Part shown: in pieces, positions 8,687 through 18,166 of the stretch
How positions within the stretch are numbered: the stretch's first letter is position 1
Layout: each line of letters starts with the position of its first letter
NCBI GenBank assembly: GCA_016926155.1
Contig: JAFGPC010000041.1
Span: forward strand, 1-41,566
Reading direction: 5' to 3'
DNA: 41,566 nucleotides
DNA from: Sedimentisphaerales bacterium
Lineage (GTDB): Bacteria; Planctomycetota; Phycisphaerae; Sedimentisphaerales; Anaerohalosphaeraceae
The notes under the pieces: generated by a model
Database searches by the model: none
Seen by the model: only the letters and a program-made list of their open reading frames with translations
Told to the model about the DNA's origin: nothing
Made by a program: the position numbers and the translations under genes

Positions 8687-10261
8687 TCAACTCCCGTTTT
8701 TTTCATATTCGGCCAGTTTATCGACCATTTTCACATAGGAAAGCAGTTGCAAACGCGCCAATTCATAATGTTGGCGCAGCATGCACAGCCTCCTAGTATA
8801 TTGTCGCTGCCAGGGCAAAATTGTTGCCTGAAAAATCTCAACCGCTTGTGAAGGATGCGCTACACTGACGGTTCTTACATTCCCAATATTAATATACCAT
8901 CCTATCCTGGCTGTCCTTAAAAGCAGTGGCTCGTCCATAAGTTCAGGCATAAATCCACTGACAAACTCATCAATCCCGATCAACAATTCTTCGGCTCGAC
9001 GGTGTTTACAGGTCCATTTTTTAGTTGGATACACTCCGCAGGGGAATATCTTCTCCATTTCCTCAATATCCCCGCCTGGGGTGTTTTTCAGTCGGCCGGC
9101 GGCAAATTCGATATCGACACAAAGCCGCAAATCCAGAGCTCGCACAAAATCACATCCAAACATCCGGAAAATCTGCTCGTGGGCTAAAGCCTGATTTTGG
9201 GAGAAAATTTCACGAAACATACTTCGGCGGGCATTGGAAAGATCTTCCAGTACCTGTATGCCATTCTCCTCAAAAACCTTTAAGACAAGTGCGTCATTCC
9301 GGTCGTCTTTCCACAGAAAATCCTGCGCATCAAAAAAATCGGGCTCTGTCGATTTCGTATACAACTTATTCATCCGGGCGATCTGGGTTCCGACACTAAT
9401 CCCGATTTTCTTCATCGTCAAGCCGTGCCATAAAGGCGCCGGATGACCAAACAGCATTTCCTTTGCCTTGAGCGACCAGGGAATCCCGATCTTCTCGCGA
9501 ATGCCATAGATCGCGCGGTTTCCCGCGAATTGCCTCTGCAGTTTATTGTCGTCGGCGGTAAAAAATGCCCCGTCGTACCAGTCCTCGAGTAATGAAAGGT
9601 CAAATCCGGTTAACGAGCGTTCGAGCTTTTGCGGCATGGACCGCTGCAGGGCAAACGAGGCCGTAGCAATAAAGCCTTCCCGCGTCTGTTCCATCTCCGC
9701 TGAAAGAGGCTGAAAGCTGTCGACATACTCCACGAACTCATTGAGGTTCGCTTCGGTTATGCCATAATGTTTCCGACAGTCTTCATCCATCGAGCAGATA
9801 ATAGTACGCAGTTTGTCATGGCTGCAACGGATTCGGTCGGTCTCATCATTTACCATGCCATGATTTCGAAGCTGAGCTTCATATTGAAACACCCGATCCC
9901 AGAGCACCTCCAGGTGCCAGGTCATATCCGATTTTTTACGATCCTCCATGAGGTTGAGGCTGTTGGCGTCGGCGATAAGAAGCCTTTCCGAGCTGAACAG
10001 GTTACTGACTCCGATCAGTCCATGACCCAGGCCGAATGTCAAAAACGCCACCATGGCAGGAAGCAAGGCCGCATCCAGTTTGCTCACCGCAAGATCAATA
10101 CCAAAAATACGATTTCCGGCCACATCAGTTACAATTGCACCCATACCAATGACTGCCGCTACCGTGGTGTAACGGATACCCTGGCGTTTGAGCTTTCGAC
10201 CGGCCAGATACAAAACCTGGCCCATGCCGATGACACGACGATACTCATGTAGATGAATCAT
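8687..10261 (-). CDS. Large protein of unknown function with two N-terminal membrane segments
   Basis: I do not recognise the family. After about 30 residues there are two hydrophobic segments (TTVAAVIGMGAIVTDVAG and LLPAMVAFLTFGLGHGLIG), followed by a soluble region of over 400 residues rich in charged and aromatic residues, with no nucleotide-binding loop or catalytic motif I can name. It ends three bases before the start of the 254-aa membrane protein. I chose the ATG at 10261; a TTG at 10300 in the same frame would add 13 residues and cannot be excluded. Neither has a clear ribosome site. The gene follows the PutP-like transporter and precedes the other membrane protein, probably in one operon. 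Confidence 0.8.
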   Translation of the reverse strand: MIHLHEYRRVIGMGQVLYLAGRKLKRQGIRYTTVAAVIGMGAIVTDVAGNRIFGIDLAVSKLDAALLPAMVAFLTFGLGHGLIGVSNLFSSERLLIADANSLNLMEDRKKSDMTWHLEVLWDRVFQYEAQLRNHGMVNDETDRIRCSHDKLRTIICSMDEDCRKHYGITEANLNEFVEYVDSFQPLSAEMEQTREGFIATASFALQRSMPQKLERSLTGFDLSLLEDWYDGAFFTADDNKLQRQFAGNRAIYGIREKIGIPWSLKAKEMLFGHPAPLWHGLTMKKIGISVGTQIARMNKLYTKSTEPDFFDAQDFLWKDDRNDALVLKVFEENGIQVLEDLSNARRSMFREIFSQNQALAHEQIFRMFGCDFVRALDLRLCVDIEFAAGRLKNTPGGDIEEMEKIFPCGVYPTKKWTCKHRRAEELLIGIDEFVSGFMPELMDEPLLLRTARIGWYINIGNVRTVSVAHPSQAVEIFQATILPWQRQYTRRLCMLRQHYELARLQLLSYVKMVDKLAEYEKNGS

Positions 10262-10324
10262 GTCCGGTTTATAACCCAGAAACCGCGAAAAAGCAAGCAA
10301 CCGGCACGAACTTCTTCCATCCGT

Positions 10325-11788
10325 TCACGTTTTCCTCAGATCTCGCACAACTTCATCATATTGCTGTAAAATGGCCGGATCTTTCTGTTGGCTAAACAAA
10401 TCAATAACAAAAATGGTCAGGCAATTAACTGTGAATCCGGGCACAATCTCATACATAACTGCACCCAATCCCATTTGTTTCCAAACGATGAACACGACTG
10501 TACTGGTCACCAAACCCGCCAATGCGGATGCCCATGTGGTTTTTCGACTGAACAGAGAGAACAATACCAGCGGTCCGAAAGCTGCTCCAAAGCCGCCCCA
10601 GGCATCTTTGACGATATTAAAAATTGTGTCCTCGTGGTTCAGGGCCAAAAGCATCGCAATAATCGAAATTAAAATGACACATAAACGCCCTACCCATACC
10701 ACCTCTTTCTGAGTAGCCTGTTTCTTGACAACTTTTTGATAAAAATCCTCGCTTAAGGCTGAGGAAGAAACCAGAAGCTGGGAATCAATGGTGGACATGA
10801 TGGCTGACAAAATCGCCGCGAGCATCACTCCTGCAATCCATGGATTGAATAAATCACGGATCATGTAGATAAAAACCTTTTCCGCCTCTTGTTGAGACTC
10901 GAGACCAGGAACCATACCTATGCCGACAATTCCGATTACAACAGCGCCGGTCAGCGACAGGACAACCCAGATGATCGCGATACTCATTGACTCGCGCAGT
11001 TTATAGAGTGATTTGACGCTCATAAAGCGTGTCAGGATATGCGGCTGACCGAAATAACCCAATCCCCAAGCCATTGATGACAGAATGGCTATGAACGGCC
11101 ATTTTTGCTGTGGGATCAGAGTCATCGAGACCTGACTTCTTTCGATCTCATTTGTAATCGTTTCAGTCCCGATTTGGATCCAGGCAATGATCGGCACAAT
11201 CACCACGGCAAAGACCATTAACAGACCCTGAAACAGATCTGTCCAGCACACCGCTAGAAATCCTCCCAGAAATGTATACACAATGACCACACCTCCACCC
11301 ACCAGTACGGCCGCCGAATAACGGATGGAAAAAACCTCTTCAAACAACTCGCCGGCGGCAATCAGCAGGCTGGTCGCATAGATCGTAAAGAACACCAGGA
11401 TAAGTAGCGCCGAGAGAGTTCGTAAAAGCCCCGTTGGGTCCTTGAATCGCTCCTCAAAAAAACTGGGCAGCGTAATGGTTCCGGTTTTTTCCGTATATAT
11501 CCTCAGACGCGAGGCCACCAGCAGCCAGTTAAGTACCGTTCCAATCAGTAATCCAATCGCAACCCAGATTTGTCCGATCCCTAGAAAATAAACGGCTCCC
11601 GGCAGGCCCATCAGCAGCCAGCCGCTCATATCGCTGGCCTGGGCCGAAAGAGCCGTCACCCACGCCCCCATTCCCCTGCCGCCAAGCAGATACTCTTCGA
11701 TGCTGGTGCTTCTGCGATAGAAATACATTCCAATCGCCAACAGCACAGCAACGTAAATGAAAAAGGTTATAATGGTCCCATCAACCAT
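10325..11788 (-). CDS. putP: Sodium:solute symporter, PutP (SSS) family
   Basis: The 487-aa protein is a polytopic membrane transporter of the solute:sodium symporter family with the usual 13-segment pattern and length. Diagnostic stretches are LSAQASDMSGWLLMGLPG (segment 2 region, with the unwound-helix residues of this family), GFLAVCWTDLFQGLLM, and STIDSQLLVSSSALSEDFY in segment 9, which holds the Ser/Thr residues of the second sodium site. This places it close to proline permeases, though the solute is not certain: relatives carry other small solutes. It lies 41 bases downstream of the sulfatase in the same direction, so it may instead import a product of polysaccharide breakdown or a related small molecule. 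No clear ribosome site is seen. Confidence 0.92.
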   Translation of the reverse strand: MVDGTIITFFIYVAVLLAIGMYFYRRSTSIEEYLLGGRGMGAWVTALSAQASDMSGWLLMGLPGAVYFLGIGQIWVAIGLLIGTVLNWLLVASRLRIYTEKTGTITLPSFFEERFKDPTGLLRTLSALLILVFFTIYATSLLIAAGELFEEVFSIRYSAAVLVGGGVVIVYTFLGGFLAVCWTDLFQGLLMVFAVVIVPIIAWIQIGTETITNEIERSQVSMTLIPQQKWPFIAILSSMAWGLGYFGQPHILTRFMSVKSLYKLRESMSIAIIWVVLSLTGAVVIGIVGIGMVPGLESQQEAEKVFIYMIRDLFNPWIAGVMLAAILSAIMSTIDSQLLVSSSALSEDFYQKVVKKQATQKEVVWVGRLCVILISIIAMLLALNHEDTIFNIVKDAWGGFGAAFGPLVLFSLFSRKTTWASALAGLVTSTVVFIVWKQMGLGAVMYEIVPGFTVNCLTIFVIDLFSQQKDPAILQQYDEVVRDLRKT

Positions 11789-11829
11789 ATATCGATTTTA
11801 CTGACTCAACAAATGAATGATATTTCGCC

Positions 11830-13333
11830 TTACTTTCTGCCGAAGTTAAAGTGTTCGGATTCGGTTCGCGCGGTTTCCATGATTTGATCGATCCGGGCTG
11901 TTATTTCGGGATATTTATCCACCACATCGGTTGTTTCGCCAATATCTTTTTTGAGGTTATACAGCTCGATCTTCCTGTTGCCTTTGCCAACCTGAAGTCG
12001 TACACCTTTCCAATCGCCCATCCGAACGGCCTGACGCCCCCCTCCCGAATGATATTCCCAATACAGGTAGTCATGCTGACATTGGTTTCCTTTCCCCAGT
12101 AGTGTCGGTAGAAAGCTGATTCCATCAATGTTCTTAGGAACGACATTTTTTGAACCGATCGCTTCCATTACTGTCGACATGACATCCCAGAAGGCGCTGA
12201 CATGATCCGTTGTGGAACCTGCCTTGATCCGGCCCGGCCAGCGGGCAATCATCGGGACGCGAATGCCTCCCTCATAGACACTTCCCTTGAGACCCCGCAA
12301 GGGGCCAGCACTTTCGAAAAATGCCGAATCCGAGCCCCCGTTAAATGTCGGTCCATTGTCGCTGCTGAAAAAGACCAGCGTATCATCATCCAGCTGCAAT
12401 TCTTTAAGCAATGTCATAATCCGCCCGACATACCCATCCATCCGGCTCACCATCGCGGCATAGGCAGCCCGGGGCGCACGATGGGGCAAATAGCCCTTTT
12501 CGCCCAGATAGGGTATTTCCGGAAAGGTTCCTTCGTACTCCTTGAGCGAGTCCTGCGGAACCTGAAGGGCAACATGCGGGATCGTGTATGGCAGGTAGAG
12601 GAAAAAAGGCCGATTCCGGTTGGCACGAATAAAAGCCAAGGCCTCTTCGGTCATAAGGTCAGGAGCATATTCGACTCCCGTGTATGATTCATAATTAGCT
12701 GGATCATTCGGATCTTTACTCGGAGGAAATTTCTGATGAGCGGAAAAGTACTTGTTTTTAAGAGGATATTTGGTTTGATTCTTCCATAGGTGTTCAGGGT
12801 AGTAATTATGAGCAATCCGCTGACACAGATAGCCAAACCACTGGTTAAAACCCTGCTTGTTCGGCTGGCCTGTTGAATCCGGCCCACCAAGCCCCCATTT
12901 GCCCATCGCGGCTGTACGATATCCTTCCATCTGAAGCAACATGGGAAGCGTAATCGTCTCGGCAGGAAGCGGCAACTGGCCTTCCCTGGCGCCGCGCTCC
13001 CACCCCCCCCATTTCTTGATTGTCCCGCACATAGGAATGGCCTGTATGTAATCCGGTCATCAGGGTACATCGTGAAGGAGCACAGACCGGAGAGCCGGAA
13101 TAATGCTGGGTAAAATGCATTCCCTCGGCAGCCAGCCGATCGATGTTGGGAGTACGTATTCGTTTCTGCCCGTAACAGCCCACCTCGGCATAACCCAGAT
13201 CATCGGCCATGATAAAAATTACATGCGGGCGTCTCGGAGATTTGCTTCCTGTCACAAAGGCGGGTGATTCACACCCCGAAAGAAGGGTTGATCCAAAAAC
13301 AGCCTGCAAAAAAGTGCGGCGATTCATTTTCAT
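11830..13333 (-). pseudogene. Type I sulfatase lipoprotein, interrupted by a +1 frameshift in a G8 run
   Basis: Two overlapping frames encode one sulfatase. The N-terminal part starts best at 13333 (AGGGGA six bases upstream) with a twin-arginine-like RRTFLQ leader and a lipobox LSGC (Cys21). It carries the metal-binding MADDLG (Asp44, Asp45) and the CAPSR motif (Cys84), the Cys that is oxidised to formylglycine in this family. The C-terminal part carries SSDNGP and LKGSVYEGGIRVP. The frames cross at a run of eight G (complement of 13003-13010). With seven G the junction reads DNQEMGGWERGAREG and the protein is continuous, about 500 aa, of normal length. The change may be a true mutation, slippage-tolerant expression, or a sequencing error. 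All active-site parts are otherwise intact, which favours a recent event or an error. Probably periplasmic and acting on sulfated polysaccharide. Confidence 0.88.
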
Positions 13334-13373
13334 TGCCGGTCCCCTTTCCCAGTTCATCACTCCCGGACGGGAT

Positions 13374-13402
13374 ATATTACATTCCCTGTACAAAAAGGAC
13401 AA
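13374..13402 (-). promoter_or_regulatory. Likely promoter of the sulfatase-symporter operon
   Basis: On the minus strand TTGTCC (13402-13397) and TAATAT (13379-13374) are 17 bases apart, each matching four of six consensus bases. The expected transcript start near 13367 gives a leader of about 34 bases before the chosen ATG at 13333 and would exclude the longer reading from 13402, which overlaps this site. Confidence 0.4.
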
Positions 13403-13437
13403 GGAAAAGAGAAACAGAAAGGGACGGCTTCAGGCAA

Positions 13438-13680
13438 CTACTGACCAAGACGATCGATAAGCTTCCGACGGCATTCTACTGCGCTTCGTCGCAGGGCGAC
13501 TAAAAACATCTGCCGATGGACATCCGTAATCCTCCGCTCACATCGTGTGACCAGACCTATAAAGGCGTCGACTTTAGCCAAAGTAAGTTCGACAGCAGTA
13601 CGGCTTAGATTACTCGTCTCTACCGATTGCTCAAGTTCCTGCAATTCATCCACCAGGACCGACAACTCTTGTGGCTCCAT
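13438..13680 (-). CDS. Small helical protein of unknown function (80 aa)
   Basis: The product is almost entirely helix-forming, with heptad-like spacing in LSVLVDELQELEQSV and a basic C-terminal half ending RRSAVECRRKLIDRLGQ; there is no membrane segment. The family is not recognised. TTAGGAAATCCTG precedes the ATG and supplies a good ribosome site, and a near-perfect sigma70 promoter lies upstream, which supports a real gene despite its size. It lies upstream of the sulfatase on the same strand and is divergent from the aspartate aminotransferase. Confidence 0.6.
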   Translation of the reverse strand: MEPQELSVLVDELQELEQSVETSNLSRTAVELTLAKVDAFIGLVTRCERRITDVHRQMFLVALRRSAVECRRKLIDRLGQ

Positions 13681-13753
13681 CAGGATTTCCTAACAGACTA
13701 TGGGCTTACTTCATCTCCTCGTGCCGATTAACTCCTCCATAGGTAAGTCTGTA

Positions 13754-13782
13754 AGTATATATTTATTTATCGGTTCTGTCAA
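13754..13782 (-). promoter_or_regulatory. Strong sigma70-type promoter of the 80-aa protein gene
   Basis: On the minus strand a perfect TTGACA (13782-13777) and TATACT (13759-13754) are separated by 17 bases. The transcript would start near 13747 and have a leader of about 67 bases. That leader holds GGAGGAG and GAGGAG stretches and a nine-codon open frame (MEELIGTRR) before the ribosome site of the 80-aa gene. Confidence 0.65.
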
Positions 13783-13871
13783 GATATATCTGAAATATGG
13801 GGCTTTTCACCGGCTTTTCACTGTTGTTGCCCTATCCAATGATTGGCAATCCATATCCAACCGTATTTCAC

Positions 13872-13900
13872 TTGACCGGTTCGCTTTCACGGGTTTTAAT
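13872..13900 (+). promoter_or_regulatory. Sigma70-type promoter of the aspartate aminotransferase operon
   Basis: TTGACC (13872-13877) and TTTAAT (13895-13900), each five of six matches, lie 17 bases apart. The transcript would start near 13907, about 50 bases before the ATG at 13959. It diverges from the promoter at 13754-13782, with about 90 bases between the two -35 boxes. Confidence 0.6.
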
Positions 13901-13958
13901 GCTAATTTCGTAATCTGCATAAACCAGCAATATAAAATCGGGAGTGAAAGAGAAGAAA

Positions 13959-15143
13959 ATGAAAGTCAGCAAACGGGCACAGGGTGTGCCCCCTTCAGCG
14001 ACGATTGCGGTCACTTCACGAGCCAAAGAGATGAAGGCGCAGGGTGTAAATGTCATCAGTTTTGGGGCGGGCGAGCCGGATTTTGACACCCCTCAGTTCA
14101 TCAAGGATGCCGCCATCCAGGCCATGCAGGCCGGCAAGAACGGCTATACGGCCACACCCGGTATTATCGAACTGCGAACTGCGATAGCCGACAAGCTGAA
14201 AAGGGAAAATGGTCTCAATTATTCCCCGGAACAGATTGTCGTCAATATTGGCGCCAAGCATTCAATTTACGAAGTAATGCAGGCCACTCTGGACCCGGGA
14301 GATGAGGTTATTTTGCCCTGTCCGTACTGGGTAACTTACCCGGAAACAATCAAGCTGGCCGGAGCAACGGCGAAAATTATCCAGACGGATGCCTCCAACA
14401 GCTATAAAATGACGCCGGACCAGCTTAAATCCGCTATTACCCCAAAAACGGCTATGGTACTCATCAACAGCCCCAATAATCCCGGCGGATTCTCTTATAC
14501 GCCCGCAGAACTTGCTGCATTGGCCAAGGTGTTGGTCGGTACTGAAATCATGGTTCTCTCCGACGAAATTTACGAGAAACTGATCTACGGTTCCACTCGA
14601 TTCGTTAGCTTCGCTTCATTGAGCGAAGATGCTTTCAATCGCACCTTGACGGTTAACGGCCTCAGTAAAGCGTATGCCATGACCGGCTGGCGGGTCGGGT
14701 ACACGGCCGGTCCGTTAAACGTGATCAAGGCGATGGGCCGGCTCCAATCCCACATGACACAAAATGCTGTCGCGTTCGTACAATACGGGGCGCTGGCGGC
14801 CATGAAGGACACCTCCGATACGGTTGAGAAGATGCGTGTCGAATTCGAGAAACGGGCCAAAGTCATCGCCGAAAAGCTGAATGCCATCGAAGGATGTGTT
14901 TGTACCGAGCCGACCGGGGCTTTTTACGCATTTCCTGATGTTTCCGCCCATTTTGGCCGAACTATTAACAGGACCAAATTGACCGGAAGCATGGACTTTG
15001 CCCAAGCCCTTCTGGAACAGGCTAAGGTAGCGGTCGTCCCCGGTGAGCCCTTTGGCTGCCCGAACAATATCCGGCTCAGTTTTGCCTGTTCCATGGAACA
15101 GATCATCGAAGGAGTCGACAGGATCAAGAAATGGCTCAGCTAG
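13959..15143 (+). CDS. aspB: Aspartate aminotransferase (class I/II, PLP-dependent)
   Basis: The enzyme exchanges the amino group between aspartate and 2-oxoglutarate, using pyridoxal phosphate. The 394-aa length fits the family. Motifs: GAGEPDFDTP near the N-terminus, NSPNNPGG, SDEIYE, and NGLSKAYAMTGWRVGY with Lys237 as the expected PLP lysine; the C-terminal IRLSFA supplies the arginine that binds the substrate carboxylate. The sequence is closer to the AspB/subgroup I-gamma type than to E. coli AspC. The ATG at 13959 is preferred; a GTG at 13944 in the same frame is possible. It is the first gene of a five-gene run and overlaps the next gene by 13 bases. A different amino donor or acceptor cannot be excluded from sequence alone. 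Confidence 0.93.
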   Translation: MKVSKRAQGVPPSATIAVTSRAKEMKAQGVNVISFGAGEPDFDTPQFIKDAAIQAMQAGKNGYTATPGIIELRTAIADKLKRENGLNYSPEQIVVNIGAKHSIYEVMQATLDPGDEVILPCPYWVTYPETIKLAGATAKIIQTDASNSYKMTPDQLKSAITPKTAMVLINSPNNPGGFSYTPAELAALAKVLVGTEIMVLSDEIYEKLIYGSTRFVSFASLSEDAFNRTLTVNGLSKAYAMTGWRVGYTAGPLNVIKAMGRLQSHMTQNAVAFVQYGALAAMKDTSDTVEKMRVEFEKRAKVIAEKLNAIEGCVCTEPTGAFYAFPDVSAHFGRTINRTKLTGSMDFAQALLEQAKVAVVPGEPFGCPNNIRLSFACSMEQIIEGVDRIKKWLS

Positions 15144-18100
15144 AACTCGAAAACAAGCGTCACTCTTTCGCCGGATGGCTAATGGCCGTCTTCTGGGCAA
15201 TGATGCTGGTTTTTACTTTCTATGCGTGTACGCATATGGTCGCTGCCGGTGACACATGGGTAGCACTGGCCTGCGGACGTCATTTTGTCAATCATGGCGT
15301 GGATACGGTTGAGCCATTCAGCTTTAACAGCCATAAGGCGGGTCCCACCGAAGAGGATGTGGCCCGCTGGCCGGGCTGGGCCCAGACGATTACAAAGATT
15401 GTCGGGCTGAAAACTGTCCAGAAATGGCACCCTACCGGCTGGATCAACCAGAACTGGCTGACTCACGTCATTTTTTACAAATTAGTTAACTGGTTCGGTT
15501 CCAAGGATAATCCTAATTACAATGCGCTTGTATACTGGAAATTCGGGATATATCTTCTAAATGTCATTGCCGTATATTTTCTAGCTCGGTGGCTGGGCGT
15601 TTCGGTACCCGGTTCAGCGGCAGCGGCTTCAATCGCTCTATTGGTAGGACGAACATTTCTGGATATTCGACCCGCCGGTTTTTCCAATCTTCTGGTACCT
15701 GTCTATCTATTGGTATTGGTTCTTTCAGTCTATCGAAATATCCGTTATATCTGGTTGATCGTCCCGATCACCATCTTTTGGGCTAATGTTCATGGCGGAT
15801 ACCTATATGTTTTCGTCATGCTGGTCCCTTTCTTTTCATTACATCTTCTGTCTCTTGCTCTTCCATCAAACCGGTTTGTCCAACTCTCCAAGCCAAAAGA
15901 TCTTCTGCATATCGCAGGAGCCGGAACAGTGGCGTTTATGGCGATGGTATTATTCAATCCCTTTCATTTTACCAATCTGACACATACCTTCGAGATCAGC
16001 GTCAGCAAGCACGCCGAATCCTGGCGTACTGTCAATGAATGGCACGGTGCATTTCAATGGTCCAATCCGGTAGGAGAAAGCTTTCCTTTCCTGCTATTTT
16101 TTGTTTTGGGTTCGGTTGCTACGATTGTGTGGCTGATATGCCGACTCTTTCGCCCGTTATCTGCCGACAGGCCTATGCGGCAGTTGAAAGTACAGGACAG
16201 CCTATTTGAAATTCTCAGTCCGACATGCGGAATGATTATCGCCATAGGCGCCTTTCTCGCCCTTTACATTGCTTTCTCGGTTATCGGAGTAGGAGCCGCT
16301 AATATCACTATCGCCGCATTGTTTATAGGCATTCTGGTTCTCAGCGTCTTCTGGAGTATTCACTTCGTGTATTTTACCGGGCTCTTTACCATAATCATTC
16401 TTTCTCTGTCGCCGGTTAAAGAAGCCTATTTTGGTCGATATATCTATCCGTTTGTACTTATACCCACATTCGTGCTGCTTCATCTTTTTGCTCCGTTTTT
16501 CCCTCGTCGAAGCGGGTACAAACCGCTGCATCTGGCCTTCGCAGTCGGCACTGCCGTTACCGTCTTGTTAGTGATGCTGGCATGGATCAATCCGTTTGCA
16601 CCACAGATCAATCCGGACTCTCCTTCAAAAGTTACCTTTTTACAGGCACTCGGACACCTGCCGCATCTGGAACGGATGTGGTTCCCTACCTTTGAATATC
16701 AGGGAGAAAACCCAAAACCTTTCGATTACCCGAATTATTTCCCTGTGTTATACGGGGTGAATCTGGTAGCGATTGTACTCTATCTGCTATATCCCAATTT
16801 AAAAAACATGTTTTCTTTTTCTGATCAGACAAATGAATCTTCGGCATCCATTAAACCAAATGAAAGCGAGTTTACCTGGCCGCGAATTGATCTTCCGATT
16901 CTGACAATAGCCGCCCTGACTGTCTATATGGCGGTTCAATCGAGACGATTTATCCCCATCGCCGCCTCCGCTGCCGCTCCTGTCATTGCGCTATTTGTCG
17001 AACAATCCATTCGAATGCTAAGAGGTCGATGGAGTTATAACAAGGACCGCCAATTGACCCTGCCCAAACTATCCCCCTTTGCTCGAACTATAATCCTGTG
17101 TATTGGTTTGTCGATTACAGTGGTTTGCGGGATCACCTGGAGTGCGAAATATAAACGCATTTATCTCAATCCCTGGCCTGCCGACGCTCAACGGGATTCT
17201 GTTTTCATGCGAATGACCGCTTCCAATGTCAAGCCCTTTGATGTCTGTACTTTTATTCGGCAAAATCAACTAAGCGGCAGAGTATTCAACTACTGGACCG
17301 AGGGAGGCGCCATCGCATGGGGACAGACACCCGATCCACAAACCGGTAGAACCCCTCTGCAGTTGTTCATGGACGGTCGCGCCCAGGCCGCCTACAACCA
17401 TGACAAATTTGAAACCTGGCGATATATCAAAGGAGGCGGGCAACCCATCCAGGAAGCAGCCATACAACGGCGCAAACTCACCCTTGAAGACTTTAAAAAA
17501 TCGGGGGAATGGATCGACGAGCAACTCCAACAGCTTGATGTCTGGGTTGTTCTTATGCCTTCCATGGAAGTGCCCTATCCGGGAATGTCACTGGATACCA
17601 TTATTTCCAAGCCCAATTATTACTTCGTCTATGCCCTTCAGACCACAGGCACCTGGGCCATGGCTTATATGGATGATCAGCAGTATCTGTTTGTCAGTAT
17701 GAAAACACCGCAAGGGGAAAAACTGATCGCCGATCTGTTGGCTGATAAATTGGTATTTCCCAATGAATATACGAGAAATCTGACCCTGGCGAATGCCTAC
17801 TTACGCTATAATGATCAGGCCCTGGCCATGAAAGGATTCGAATACGCAAAAAAGGCTTTTGAACTATATCCATCCCAGACCTCGGCGCTAATGCTGCATT
17901 ACAGGGCATGGCAGCATCCATACCTGCGTAAATTTATAATTGAGGTATTTCAACCATATGTAGATGATTTTATTATCAACCAGAATCAATATGCCCAAGA
18001 GGGAGGCTATGCCGATCGGCTTCTGGCGGCATTGCTCGGCAGTCAGCGACTGGCATCCCATAGGATGTCCACGGATCCGGACCGTGCCAGGCAATACATG

Positions 18101-18160
18101 GAATTTGAAAAGAGGTATCATTCCGTGCCGATCGAGTTGGCCGTACAGGCAAAGTGGTGA
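15131..18160 (+). CDS. Polytopic membrane protein, GT-C glycosyltransferase-like, with soluble C-terminal region (1009 aa)
   Basis: About a dozen membrane segments occupy residues 15 to 670, followed by a large soluble region. After the first segment comes AAGDTWVALACG (Asp41) with VDTVEPFSF, then WINQNWLTHVIFY. This layout, an acidic residue just outside the first segment followed by a Trp/His-rich loop, is typical of GT-C-fold enzymes that take sugars from lipid-linked donors. The C-terminal part includes NQLSGRVFNYWTEGGAI and PLQLFMDGRAQAAY, and near the end a helical repeat-like stretch (residues about 870-920). The start lies within the aspartate aminotransferase gene (13-base overlap), so translation is probably coupled. 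Next to it is a family 2 glycosyltransferase, which could make the lipid-linked sugar donor. The exact family is uncertain; glycosyl transfer is inference. Confidence 0.72.
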   Translation: MAQLELENKRHSFAGWLMAVFWAMMLVFTFYACTHMVAAGDTWVALACGRHFVNHGVDTVEPFSFNSHKAGPTEEDVARWPGWAQTITKIVGLKTVQKWHPTGWINQNWLTHVIFYKLVNWFGSKDNPNYNALVYWKFGIYLLNVIAVYFLARWLGVSVPGSAAAASIALLVGRTFLDIRPAGFSNLLVPVYLLVLVLSVYRNIRYIWLIVPITIFWANVHGGYLYVFVMLVPFFSLHLLSLALPSNRFVQLSKPKDLLHIAGAGTVAFMAMVLFNPFHFTNLTHTFEISVSKHAESWRTVNEWHGAFQWSNPVGESFPFLLFFVLGSVATIVWLICRLFRPLSADRPMRQLKVQDSLFEILSPTCGMIIAIGAFLALYIAFSVIGVGAANITIAALFIGILVLSVFWSIHFVYFTGLFTIIILSLSPVKEAYFGRYIYPFVLIPTFVLLHLFAPFFPRRSGYKPLHLAFAVGTAVTVLLVMLAWINPFAPQINPDSPSKVTFLQALGHLPHLERMWFPTFEYQGENPKPFDYPNYFPVLYGVNLVAIVLYLLYPNLKNMFSFSDQTNESSASIKPNESEFTWPRIDLPILTIAALTVYMAVQSRRFIPIAASAAAPVIALFVEQSIRMLRGRWSYNKDRQLTLPKLSPFARTIILCIGLSITVVCGITWSAKYKRIYLNPWPADAQRDSVFMRMTASNVKPFDVCTFIRQNQLSGRVFNYWTEGGAIAWGQTPDPQTGRTPLQLFMDGRAQAAYNHDKFETWRYIKGGGQPIQEAAIQRRKLTLEDFKKSGEWIDEQLQQLDVWVVLMPSMEVPYPGMSLDTIISKPNYYFVYALQTTGTWAMAYMDDQQYLFVSMKTPQGEKLIADLLADKLVFPNEYTRNLTLANAYLRYNDQALAMKGFEYAKKAFELYPSQTSALMLHYRAWQHPYLRKFIIEVFQPYVDDFIINQNQYAQEGGYADRLLAALLGSQRLASHRMSTDPDRARQYMEFEKRYHSVPIELAVQAKW

Positions 18161-18166
18161 CCAGGC

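Noticed and set aside
11830-13402. Two separate overlapping genes for the sulfatase region
   Set aside because: Each frame encodes only one part of a single sulfatase, and removal of one G from a G8 run joins them exactly, so they are one interrupted gene. The apparent 5' start at 13402 also overlaps the predicted promoter.
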